Source: Tanypteryx hageni
Taxonomy: Eukaryota; Arthropoda; Insecta; Odonata; Petaluridae
Assembly: GCA_028673005.1 (NCBI GenBank)
Contig: CM054115.1
Span: forward strand, 189,823,548 to 189,887,547
Length of the DNA stretch: 64,000 nucleotides
Direction: 5' to 3'
Shown: positions 44,864 through 55,468 of the stretch, in pieces
Layout: every line of letters starts with the position of its first letter
Numbering within the stretch: position 1 is the stretch's first letter
Position numbers and translations under genes: made by a program
Notes under the pieces: generated by a model
Told to the model about the DNA's origin: nothing
Database searches by the model: none
What the model saw: the letters and a program-made list of their open reading frames with translations, nothing else

Positions 44864-46775
44864 CATCATCATAGGTAGTCTGTCCGTAGACAGGTCCGTG
44901 ATTATTCATGGTTAAACCTGGTTCTCCATATACTCCTATTTTCCGCTGTCCTTTTTATATCTTGATAACTCTCTTTCCCTTTCAAATCGTCTATCAGCTG
45001 AAACCTTTTCCTACCTCTTTCCCTTTTCCCATCTAGTTTTCCTTCTAACACGTCTTTAATCATACTCTCTCTCCTCAGGTAATGTCCAACCCAGTTAGCC
45101 TTCCTCTTTCTGATAGTCTGTATAATCATTCGCTTCTCTCCTATTCTTCGTAGCACTTCATCGTTTTTCATCCTATCTGTCCATTTTATCTTCAGCATTC
45201 TCCTCCAAGTCCACATTTCAAAGCTTTCCAAGTATTTGATGTCATTTTTCCTTAGCGTCCATGTTTCTGCCCCATACAATGCTATACTCCATACGTAGCA
45301 TTTTATCAACTTCTTGCGGATATCTTCCCTTATATTCCCTGTAAGTAGTTGTTTCTTTCTCCTGAAAGCCGCTTTTGCTTTTCCTATTCTAGTTTTGATC
45401 TCATCCGTACATTTTGCCTCTCGTGTTATGATACTTCCAAGGTATTTATATTCTGAAACTTGTTCTAATGGCTTTCCCCCAATAGTTATGTTCAGATTCT
45501 CTTCTTTACCCGATATTCGAATGACCTTGGATTTTTCTGTATTTATTTCCATACCGTATTTTCTACCTGTTATCACTAGTCTATTTATCATTTTTTGTAG
45601 CTCCTCTTCCTTTCTTGCTAGAAGTACTTGATCATCTGCGTATTTTACTGTTCTTATAATCCTTCCTCCAATTTTGAAATCCCCTGTGCCTTCTAAAGCT
45701 TCTTGCATTAGACTTTCTCCATATATATTGAATAGGGTTGGCGATAGGCAGCAGCCTTGTCTTACTCCTCTACCGATATTTATTCCGCAGGTGTCCACAT
45801 TCTCAAACCTGACCTTTACAACTTGATTCTCATATAGATTCCTAATCAGTCTCCTGTCTTTCCAGTCTACACCTATATCCTTTAATATCTTCATCAACTT
45901 TACCCAATTTACTCTATCAAAGGCCTTCTGCCAGTCTACGAAACATGCGCAGATATCTTGACTGTATTCTATTGCCCTTTCTGATATGATTCTAACTACT
46001 CCTATAGCATCTCTAGTTCCTCGTCCTTTTCTGAAACCGAATTGATCTTCCCCTATTATTTCTTCTGCCTTTTTCTCCAGCCTTTTATTAAGAATCCTCG
46101 TGATGATCTTCGATGTGTGTGACAGAAGGCTTATAGTTCTGTAATCTTTACACTGCATTGCCTTTGGCTTCTTCTTTAGAGGGATCATTGTTACTTCTAG
46201 GAAATCCTGAGGCCACTCTCCCGTGTCGTAAATCTTATTAATTAATTTCGTGATCGCTTTTAGTCCTTCTGATCCTATGACTTTAAGTATCTCAGCCGGT
46301 ATTCCATCGCTGCCCGTGGCTTTCCCCTTCTTAAGTTCCACTATCGCTTTTTCTACTTCGCTCTCCATAATACTTGGTCCTAAGTTGTCTTCTTCAATGT
46401 TTTCCTCATTTTCCATTTCTATTTTTGCCGCTCCTGTCTGTTTGCTGTATAATTCCTTAATGTATTCTTCCCATACCTGTGCTACATCCTTTGTTTCTGA
46501 GACTATCTTCCCATCCGTATTCATAATTCCTTTACCACAAATTCCATTAGACTTCTTATCTTCTAATTCCAGTGCCTTAGCGTACATCATATCGTACCGT
46601 CCTAATTTCTCCATTTGTTCTATTTCATCACATTTTCCTTTTAGCCAATTTTCTCTAGCTTTATCTGTTACCCTTCTCAACTCATTGTTTATATGCCTAT
46701 AGTTGCCTCTACCTTCTTCACTGTTAACGTTTTTCCATTTTCGTCTCTCATCCATTTTTACGATATCATAACTTA
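44864..46775 (-). mobile_element. RTE-type LINE copy B, 5' truncated, intact RT ORF
   Basis: The 3' end at 44864-44910 carries (ATG)n, then the CTGTC-TACG-GACAG hairpin (minus strand). The element is 5' truncated near 46775, so the endonuclease is missing. Sequence overlap with copy A is nearly exact in the distal part, and the two copies together outline most of the full element. It is inserted between the hAT transposase relic and the hAT right end. Confidence 0.9.
44902..46755 (-). CDS. RTE reverse transcriptase ORF (partial, 617 codons open)
   Basis: This encodes the reverse transcriptase and C-terminal region of an RTE-clade retrotransposon, which copies its RNA at a nicked target. Motifs in order: KKGKATGSDGIPAEILK, FGFRKGRGTRDAI, CFVDWQKAFDRVNW (first catalytic Asp), GVRQGCCLSPTLFNIYGE, VKYADDQVLLARKEEEL (YADD catalytic box), YKYLGSIIT, CYVWSIALYGAETWTL, EMWTWRRMLKIKWTDR and IRKRKANWVGHYLRRES. 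There is no stop across 617 codons, suggesting a fairly recent insertion. The endonuclease domain is absent because of 5' truncation, and the ATG used here is only the first Met in the fragment. Confidence 0.9.
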   Translation of the reverse strand: MDERRKWKNVNSEEGRGNYRHINNELRRVTDKARENWLKGKCDEIEQMEKLGRYDMMYAKALELEDKKSNGICGKGIMNTDGKIVSETKDVAQVWEEYIKELYSKQTGAAKIEMENEENIEEDNLGPSIMESEVEKAIVELKKGKATGSDGIPAEILKVIGSEGLKAITKLINKIYDTGEWPQDFLEVTMIPLKKKPKAMQCKDYRTISLLSHTSKIITRILNKRLEKKAEEIIGEDQFGFRKGRGTRDAIGVVRIISERAIEYSQDICACFVDWQKAFDRVNWVKLMKILKDIGVDWKDRRLIRNLYENQVVKVRFENVDTCGINIGRGVRQGCCLSPTLFNIYGESLMQEALEGTGDFKIGGRIIRTVKYADDQVLLARKEEELQKMINRLVITGRKYGMEINTEKSKVIRISGKEENLNITIGGKPLEQVSEYKYLGSIITREAKCTDEIKTRIGKAKAAFRRKKQLLTGNIREDIRKKLIKCYVWSIALYGAETWTLRKNDIKYLESFEMWTWRRMLKIKWTDRMKNDEVLRRIGEKRMIIQTIRKRKANWVGHYLRRESMIKDVLEGKLDGKRERGRKRFQLIDDLKGKESYQDIKRTAENRSIWRTRFNHE

Positions 46776-46856
46776 ATTGGGTCGATTACATATACGACAT
46801 TATAAAAAATATATGTACTTTTATGATAAATCCTAGTTCATTATTCTAATCTAATT

Positions 46857-46921
46857 CCAGTGTGCCACGAAAAAAGTGAATATCCAAAGTGTGCCCTGAA
46901 CACCAAAAGGTTGAGAACCAC
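46857..46921. mobile_element. hAT right terminus
   Basis: GTGTGCC repeats followed by GGTTGAGAACCACTG, a hAT terminus related to those at 870 and 42220. Its left end is not identified. Confidence 0.6.
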
Positions 46922-47850
46922 TGGCCTACAGGATAGTATGAAGTGATCGTACAATAGTTTTTACTTTCTCTACCATGTCATTGTCCTTACTTGTCCATCA
47001 TATGTGAAAGGATGGAAAGGGGAAAAATAATTACCACATGAACCAATCTTTATTTTATAGACCATTCAGGACACCTTTTGTGGAATTCCATATTAATGAA
47101 CAGGAAAATATCGTAGTAATACTTTCACTATATTTAAAAAAATACATATCAATATAAATAATGCAGATGATGATGACGTCACATCAAAACCTGGGACGTG
47201 TTATTTGATAATAAAGTGGAATTTTTACTAAGAAATTTTTCTGAGTTGTTTACTTTCTTTTATTGTTGCAATAAATCGGTTTCATTATCTGCTGATGAAT
47301 TGATTTTAACTGTAAGCAGTCAAGTGAGTAATTTATAGTTTTAATAAGCTTGAATACATTCCTCCAGCTTCCGATCTTATCTTAACTTTTTCAAAAATCT
47401 GTTTCACTGGTTGTACTGACACACCACATTCTAGCGAGGATGGCATGGAATATTTGTCACCATGACGATGGCCACTCGTCAACTGACATAAGTGGAATAA
47501 ATGAGATACTCCTTCATTAATCCTACTGGTCTCTAGTTCTAATGGAAGTTTTGTGGCCTAAACAGGACATATTAGCATGATTTTGCAATAAGGATATAAT
47601 TATTTTGGCAAATTTGTATCTAAATTCTAACATTTACAAATGCTGTATTTCCATATAATATTTATGTGTGGGAAGAAAAATGAAAACTATTCTATAGGTA
47701 ATATGATATTCCTAGGTGTTTTCTAGATACGTATTATCCATCATGGGAATGTCTATCTATATGAGCATAAAGCCTTAGAAGACCACATGCTGAAAATATC
47801 CCCTGAAAAGTCTTTCATGAATGCCTTGTAAATTTTCCAACATCATCTCT
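46922..47850 (+). other. ena: ena intron 1, nothing recognised
   Basis: AT-rich DNA between two transposon clusters. Confidence 0.4.
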
Positions 47851-47854
47851 TAGT

Positions 47855-49022
47855 TGACACAATTGAACATGCTTTTCTTCTTTTTAAATTAGCAAATCGT
47901 TTTAGTATTCATGGTAAGTTTTTATTGTTTCTTTCTTTCTTTTTGACTGATAGAAGTCAGCATGTTGTAATAGATGGTCATTCATCTCCCTTAGTCCCAG
48001 TTTTAGACGGTGTTCCGCAAGGAAGTGTTTTAGGTCCACTATTGTTTGCTTTATATATTGATGATTTATTTGATATAATTACTTCCATGTCTTGTGACAT
48101 TCTTCCTTATGCAGACGATTGTAAAATCTACAGAAGTATTGACTCTCGAAAAAATACCGCCTTTTTACTAAGTTCACTTGATCTTGCAAAATGAACTGCA
48201 AATTGGGGGCTTCAGACAAATCCTTCTAAATGCTCTTCTTTATATTTTACCCTCAAGAAATGCTTTATCAGGATTCAGTATCAACTTACTGGTTGTCAGA
48301 TTCAGGCTGTTGCAGTACAAAAGGATTTAGGAGTAGTAAATTACTTTTCTCGGAACATGTTAAGAAGCTTTCTTACCGCACAGTATCCTTAGTGGGCTTA
48401 ATTTATCGTTTTACTGAATATACCGGATATTTCTGCTCTTTGAACTTTTTTCTTTAGTTCTGTTCTTCCTAGTATTGAATATAGTTCTCCTATTTGGTCT
48501 GCTGCTTCTCCAACTACACTCAATCTACTTAATAGGCCTTTGAATGTTTTAATATCTATAGTTCGCTTTCGTGTTCCTGCCCTTAGATATTATCATTCAG
48601 ATATTTTATAAACTCTTGGCATTTCATCGTTGTCTCAACGATGTGATAATATTGACTTATAATTTTTTCTGAATGTAGTTAGGGGCAAGTATGGATCCAG
48701 TGAACTAGTCTCTATGTTTCTCCTTCGGATACTTACACGCCCCACTAGACTAAACAATCTCTTTCGTTGTCCATCTCCTCGCCTATCAGTTACAAAACAT
48801 TCTTTTTCTTTCCGTCTTTCTTCTTTATATAATTCTTTACAGTCTTCTCATTCTGAAACCTTTTTTCTGCTCAACTTTTGTTACTTAACATAATGTATTT
48901 ACTTAATTGTACTTTTTTGTTTTCGACTTATTATATATGGTTTCATATTAATGTTTAGCTCACATTGTTATATGCCCAATGTAAGAGGCCATTCTTCTGT
49001 TTTTGGATCTATTAAATAAATA
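47855..49022 (+). mobile_element. Jockey/CR1-type LINE, 5' truncated
   Basis: The + strand shows HAFLLFKLANRFSIHG, then DGVPQGSVLGPLLFALYIDD and PYADDCKIYRSIDS, the core of a non-LTR reverse transcriptase of the jockey/CR1 group. It is followed by NWGLQTNPSKC and, after several frameshifts, a C-terminal region with EYSSPIWSAASPTTL. It ends in ATTAAATAAATAAATA. Stops and frameshifts make it inactive. Confidence 0.8.
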
Positions 49023-49215
49023 AATATTTCAACCGAGTCAACTAAACAGGGCTACCACAATATCAAGGTTAGAAGTTTTCTGTAACTATAAATTTGGAAG
49101 GTATTGGCTGAACCGATTTTAAAGAAATTTCCTGTGTAGGGCGAGTATAGAATGGCAAAACAAAATGGACATGTTTAGAACGGATCTAAAAAGCAGGGCT
49201 ACCACAATACAAGGA
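49023..49215 (-). repeat. Inverted partial copy of the TTGTGGTAGCCCTG composite repeat
   Basis: CAGGGCTACCACAAT occurs at 49047 and about 148 bp later. The intervening sequence is the reverse complement of the unit at 34.91-35.06 kb, including the segment GGAAGGTATTGGCTGAACCG. Confidence 0.8.
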
Positions 49216-49219
49216 AAAA

Positions 49220-49919
49220 TCATTTTTCTTTATACATGTATTTGTATAGAACTTGCTGTACGAAAAGTACATCCCTACTTGTTAGTTCTTAGGATTCATA
49301 ATGTGTTTTAGCGGCCACAAGGAAGATCGACTCGGTCGTAGCGGCAAAGTTCCTACCTTTACCTTTCGTCAAAAGTCTAGGAGCTTATCGGCGAAAATGG
49401 GCGCCGGAAAACGGTTGTTGTTAATTCTAATGAAAGGTTTAAATTTTTCTATTAAAAAATTTAGTTTAACTGGATTTGAGATTGAATGGTATCTATCGAG
49501 CCGTATAAGAGTGAAATGTACACGCCTCAAAGTTAATAAAGGCTTCCCAAACATATATTACCAACATTGCCATTTAATTGATAAGCCGATTTCCGGGAAA
49601 GTCTGACAGTGTTCGTGATAAAGCAATTCCTTAGTCGATATTCATTTGCAAGAATCGAATGTATTTTGATCAATCGATTCATGTTTCAAGGTTTTTCATT
49701 CGATTGATGGTGTTGGTGTAGTTGGTACAGCATTTAACTTACTAGCCATACTTGGGATTGTAGTAATCGTAAATAATAAGTTTTCTAGTCTTGTTTTATT
49801 AAGTCTCGGAATTAAAAATCTCTTATTTCTACAGCATGGGCGACTTTTTCTAGCGCTATTTCTTTTCGTATTAATCTGTATCTCTAGCCTCACATTTCAG
49901 CTGCTAAACTTATCGCTAT
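49220..49919 (+). other. ena: ena intron 1, nothing recognised
   Basis: CpG content rises towards the island that follows; no exon or element ends seen. Confidence 0.4.
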
Positions 49920-50320
49920 CTCTGTTTGCATAGTGAGCATGCGGCTTCCGCTTACGCATCTCCTGTGAAATTCCTGAGCTGCGGTTTGCAACATCCGCGT
50001 CCCATCCGAACCTTTAATAAGAACGCGCTTACGAAATCTCCCCTCTTCTCCGCGTCGCAAATCGAAGACAATGTCATTAGGGTATTAACAAAGACTTTAT
50101 TAATGCTCTCTCCTGCGTGGTCGAAGGCATGTAAAAGGAAAAAATCGGCCGTGCGGAGCAGAAAGTTAAGAAAGGAGCCGCTTCCTTTGCTCCGAAAAGG
50201 GAGTTGCGCGCGATTTGCGAAACTCTTTCTACCGCGGTTGACCAAAAGGAAACCAGCGGTCCGGCCGCACCAAATTCGAGCGAGGTCTACGCCATGATAT
50301 GACGAGACAATTTAAATGTT
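49920..50320. promoter_or_regulatory. CpG-island-like segment in ena intron 1
   Basis: About 400 bp with dense CpG (42 in 49741-50340 by hand), including GCGCGCGAT, CCGCGTCGC and GGTCCGGCCGC, ending abruptly near 50.32 kb. Both strands have open frames but neither resembles a known protein. It could be an alternative promoter, an enhancer or an unmethylated conserved element. Confidence 0.45.
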
Positions 50321-50329
50321 GTTTTTACG

Positions 50330-51310
50330 TCTCCGTTTGCTATTTCGATTGCATAATTCATTTAAATTTATGGAATTCCATTATAGAGGCAAAAAACATG
50401 TATTTCAGAATAACTTGGTTTAATTCATGTATTTTGATTGCTATTAAAACGTTAAAATAGGTTCTTCAACTAATCTGAATTCACTTTGAAAACAATTTTA
50501 ATTCATTTAAGGTTTAAATCAGTACAAATAATTATCACATTTCTTTTGTTTTTCCACAAATATAAACAATTTTTGTGTATAAAATTTGGATAGTACTAGA
50601 ATTGGTCAAAAACTATTTTTAGGCTTTGAGTTCTAAAAACTATGAGTTATTTGTTAAAGATTGAGTAAAAATAGGCATGATATGATTCTTGCAGTAGTTG
50701 AGAGCATGAAAAAAGATACATGTGCTAATAAGTGAGAGTGGAAATTGTGTTAAAACAAATTTCAAGGGAAGAATGGTCGTGAGTAGTGGATTTGGGTAAA
50801 AGTTGATATGAAGTAACAGAGATTTTATGAGTGGAGAGGTCAGAGCAGATTAATTTGCTTAGGGCCTCTTGATGACTGAGTTAATATGATGCAGTTGTAT
50901 AGGATTAACAATTACAAGACTGTATTCACTATGATTTATCTGACCAGCCATTTAATATCTTTTCCTTGCCCATTGTAAAATCATTAAATATGATAAATTA
51001 TTTGAATTTGTCATTGTCATTTCTGGATGTATGTTGTTTACAACATTGATGATTTATTTTTGTTTAGTTCCATATCCTATTTCCTTTTTAATTGTTTTAA
51101 AATGGAGAATGGATGGGTTCAAACATCTCATTTCTTCAAAATGAAATATCTAGCTCATCTTATGCTTGGAATCCAATTGATGATGAAGGCAACTATAGCT
51201 ACATGACAGTTGGAAACACTAGATGCAGATGATTGTTAGGTCTTTACTGTGGATTACCAAATGTGCATATGGTTTTTATAAAATCTTTTATAAGTGTTCG
51301 TTCAATATCT
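50330..51310 (+). other. ena: ena intron 1, CpG-poor, nothing recognised
   Basis: Intronic DNA with only 3 CpG in 600 bp (50341-50940); no features supported. Confidence 0.45.
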
Positions 51311-51324
51311 ATACATATATATTT

Positions 51325-52060
51325 ATACAAGTAGTTGGTGCTTGCATTCTGCAAGCATTTCATCTCATCTTGAAAATACATTAATTTTTCATAGAGATAT
51401 TATATTATTAGAAATATTTTTTTTATTAAAAAAATTCACCTCTGCACCGATTTTAGTTCTTCCCTTATTGAACAATATTGGAGTAAAACAATCCCTAAAA
51501 TTTGCAATTCTAAGAATATTATACTTTTTCCATTGTGGTGTACTAATGCCAAATGTTTCTGCCAAATTTTAAACTTAAAGCACATCTAGAAATGAAATAA
51601 CATTTATCTAATTGTTTAAATTTTAAAAAAATTGTGCATCTGAAGTAAGCTCTAAATTGCTTTAAAATTTCTGCTCCCTAGCTTGCCCCATAGTACCTAA
51701 AAATTTATCTATTTGTTTAAACTTGAAGAATTTTTACAGCCAAACAAATTGAAATATCAAAATTTCTATAATCCCTATTTCGTTTATTTTACAAATTCTC
51801 CCGTTAAAAAAATTTCAGCACCGTAGCACATTCAAAATACATAAACCTTAAAAATTTGTTTAAACAATTGCGAATTTTTAGCGGCCGCATTGTTCGACAT
51901 GACTGAGATTTTTTATTTTTCTAGTCGGTTTTGAACATAATCCTACCTACATAAAAAATTTATTCTCCATATCATCTTGAAGTCCCTAAACATTAGTATC
52001 CTCCTGATATATATATGTTATTATATCATAAGTAAGAGAAGCGTCTATATGTAATGGACA
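51325..52060 (+). repeat. Second copy of the composite-repeat core
   Basis: Matches 35.37-36.11 kb in the same orientation: GTAGTTGGTGCTTGCAT.CTG opening with hairpin TGCTTGCA-TTC-TGCAAGCA (51339-51357), then TTTCATCTCA.CTTGAAAA, CAAACAAATT.AAATATCAAA, GCGAATTTTTAGCGGCCGC and ATTAGTATCCTCCT. Confidence 0.85.
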
Positions 52061-52194
52061 TTTTGATTTTTTATTCTCTCATATCTCTTGAAGTGATGAT
52101 TGTATTGAAATAAATGTTGCATAGTTCGTAGATGGTTCTTAGACCATACTCAATATTGATCAGTTCCAAAAATTAAACTATTAAGGTTTAAAGT

Positions 52195-52260
52195 TTCCAA
52201 ACGTCTACATGATGTAGATGGCTCTGGCAGATGTCATGGTTCAAATCCCAGTTGGTTTGG
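52195..52260 (+). repeat. tRNA-like SINE fragment
   Basis: GATGGCTCTGGCAGATGTCA followed by GGTTCAAATCCCAGTTGG, resembling a B box; the remainder is not recognisable. Confidence 0.4.
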
Positions 52261-53899
52261 AATTATTCCCTCATTTTTCCTTCCTCTGCGAGTCAATATT
52301 TTGCTGTGTATAAGAATTTTTATAAAATCTTTCAAAGTATTATAAAACCTTTTATATGCGCTCATCTGATAATTTTTTTTTGGGTTGACAGTGACAGTTT
52401 TAAAGTGTTTTAGTTATTATTTTTACATTGAGTATTACTCATTTTAGCCCTTAAAAGATGAGAACAAGTATGAATTTTTAAAAAATTCAAAAATAAAATC
52501 TTTTGTGTTTCACAAGAAGTTGCCCTTGAAAGGAGAAAACAAGAAAAATATTTCCGACTATTTGTCCGTTATAAAAGATTTTGGTGTTCTGATTAATTTA
52601 CTTTGCATTTTTAATTTTTGTAGGATTTTCCAAACTTCGAAAAAAATTTTTAGCAATGCTCGACCTTGAAGACCTCTGATTAAAGTGAAATTATCATATT
52701 CTAGGCTTTGATATGCAAACTTAAGTTATGTAAATAAATAGTAATGAATTGAAAAAATAACACTAAAATCTTTTATAATGGAAAAATTGTCAGAAATATT
52801 GTTTTTGTTTTCTCCTTTTAAGTGTGAACTCTTGTGAAACAAAATATTTAAGTTTTTAATTTTATGACTATTGGAGTTGCCTTCATCATCAGCTTCATTT
52901 CTGAATTAAAAGAATCTTTGCTAATTATATGTTACCATTGCAAAAGTCCATCGATATGACGGGAAGGGATATATTATTTGTTATTTAAATTAAATTTTCA
53001 TGCTTATTATTACTTGCATGTAGTTAAAAAATTGGATGGTATGGAGACTGACAACGCCAGGGGATGGAGAGGTGGCGAACCTCTTAAGCGATGTCCTAAA
53101 TTTGTCCATGGAGTAACAATGCGACTGCCCTTGACAACGAAAGATTTTTAACCCAAAAACACAAAATTTTTATGTTCAAAGCAAATATATGGTCCAATTT
53201 GATATGTATTTCAAAATCCACATTAGGAAAATGAATTTTCAATCTTGAAGGCATTGTTTGGTTCAAGTACTATATTCATACGATGATTCTAAGTAATTTT
53301 ACAATGTAAATGCAAATTATGCTGCATTGCTTCTCGTAAATGTAACTCCCATATAAAACACGGCGGTATGGAGGGAGATACAAATCCAAGATTCTATTCT
53401 ATTAGTAATAGATTAGGTTGTAAACCTTTATTTTTGCTACATGTAAAGTTGTCCTTTTTTGATTTGCTGCCATGTATTTGTAAAGTTCTAATAGTTTTTA
53501 ATATTTGCAAAACTTTCAAAGATGTCAGTAACTGACATTCTCCATAGGAATGCTTCTCAATTGTTCTTATACTGACAGAAAATCAACAATTTCTCTGTTC
53601 TGGCTGCAAAAATATTTTGGATTGCTCAGGTATAAACATGTACTTTCAAATAAGTGAGTGTATTAAAAATATATTCATTTTTCCTTTTTTACTTTTTTAT
53701 ATAGTCAGGTATTAGTTTAAGTTTGGGAGTGAAAACTATTAACTTGACACTAAAAAATGTTATTTATCTGTTCTTTATGGATACCTAAACTCATATAATT
53801 TCAAGTAAACCAAGTGCTATGCCTAGAATTTCTGATTAGCAAAACAGTTCTCTATAATTAATTTGTCTCAGCAGTATTCAGTTTACATATTCAGAACCT
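52261..53899 (+). other. ena: ena intron 1, nothing recognised
   Basis: AT-rich, CpG-poor intron without supported features. Confidence 0.45.
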
Positions 53900-54420
53900 G
53901 TGTTTACTTATTACCCTAAATTCCCATGCATAACCTGCACTCATGCATAATGTGCAGGTTGATCTTAGCATGTTTTCCACAGGTTTCCAAAGTCTCTAGT
54001 ATAACGCGCAGCACTGATTGAATAGTGAATCATTCAAAAAGTTTTTATTCATACTACTGTATTTCGCAAGTTTCTTCCGAAAAATTTATTTATGGTACTT
54101 CAACAGCTATAGAATCGGCTCTGCTAGTTGATGACGAAAATCATTCTACTGATTTGTTTTCCTGTTTTATTTCTTTTGTAACCAAATATAGATCGTGTAT
54201 AGATCGTTAAGAACATAAATATTCTTTCTACCGCCGGAATTCATCCTAAAAGTGTTGATGGGGGAACAGTGATTCTTTGTCAGATAAAAGCGAAGATTTG
54301 TCAATTGAAAATTTAACTGATTCATTTGTAAATGAAATCAATGATTTTCATTTGAATTGTGAGAGCGAATTTGAAGATTTTGGATGTTTTGATTCATAAC
54401 GAATTAATGACAAAAATTTG
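53900..54420 (+). pseudogene. Possible Tigger-like relic (terminus plus acidic transposase tail)
   Basis: TIR-like TGCATAACCTGCACTCATGC and TATAACGCGCAGCAC precede a frame ending in an acidic stretch (SEDLSIENLTDSF, ESEFEDFGCFDS, stop). Acidic tails are typical of CENP-B/Tigger proteins, but this identification is weak. Confidence 0.35.
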
Positions 54421-55466
54421 TAAAAAAAATTGCTAATTTTTTATTAAGGAAAGTGTACACATTTGGTATGGTGATTTGTTTTCATATTCAGAGAGGAATT
54501 TACTTTGTTTATCAAACCAACCATGTTAATGTTGCTTGATCATTATGTGTAAAGTTTTAATGCGACGTACAGGTGTGTTTAAGCCGAAAAAGTATTTTCA
54601 AACAAATTTTGCTTCGTACATTAAAAAAATAGAATTTTTCGTGAAATCTGCAGAGTTAACGCATCTTCAGAGAAGCTCTACACAGGTTTTGATAGATGGC
54701 ATATGGATGAGAAAATGCTATTGGATTATAATGTTTTAAATAGTTCCCAAGTATTACTTGATTAACTTCCTTCATCTTTTATTAATCTGTAAAGCTTTTC
54801 TGTGTACTCTATTTGTTTAGACATTAATATTAATGTTAGTCACAATGCACAATGTCAAGTGGAGATCAGTAAACATACAATAATATATCTAGGCAGGTGT
54901 TGGTGTTGTTTGTTTTGGGTAATTGTTATCTGACCTTTTTATTTTTTCATAGAATTAAATTAACTTAAGACATTTTTTATTTTAGATGAGTTTTTAAATG
55001 ATCTTCATATAATTTTGAGCAATTCCAATAATTTTATGAATTAAAGTTTGGAACATTTTGCTTGGTAATTGTATATTTTTACATGGTAAAATACTGATGC
55101 TGTAGTTTTCTCTTTTGCTAGTTTAAAAAATAGTTCTGGTTCCTCTGCAGAAGGTTACTATGATTGACGTCTTTTGTTAATTTAATTTTGTTTTACCCTT
55201 AAAACTGCATGTTATTTGTATCTGCAATTTTAAACTTCTTGGAATGTATTTGTAATGCACCTTCAGGCATGCATTAAAAAAATTTAGATATTTATTCCCA
55301 ATAAGTTTACAATCTTAATGCTTGCTCTTGGAACTTCTATGAAGTGATTTAGGTATTATTAAAAATGGCTGCTTAAAGGGTAAGAATTGTAAGTATTAAA
55401 TAAACATTTATGGTGAGTTTTACAATATTTTAAACTACTTATTGAGTTGCAGCTTTTTTTACTAAA
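54421..55466 (+). other. ena: ena intron 1, nothing recognised
   Basis: AT-rich, CpG-poor intron; a short open frame at 54536-54739 has no recognised family. Confidence 0.4.
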
Positions 55467-55468
55467 TA

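Noticed and set aside
49926..50297. 123-codon basic ORF in the CpG island, with an antisense 97-codon ORF
   Set aside because: No recognised family, and CpG/GC-rich composition favours open frames on both strands.
52195..52260. tRNA gene
   Set aside because: B-box-like sequence only; arms do not fold into a cloverleaf by eye.
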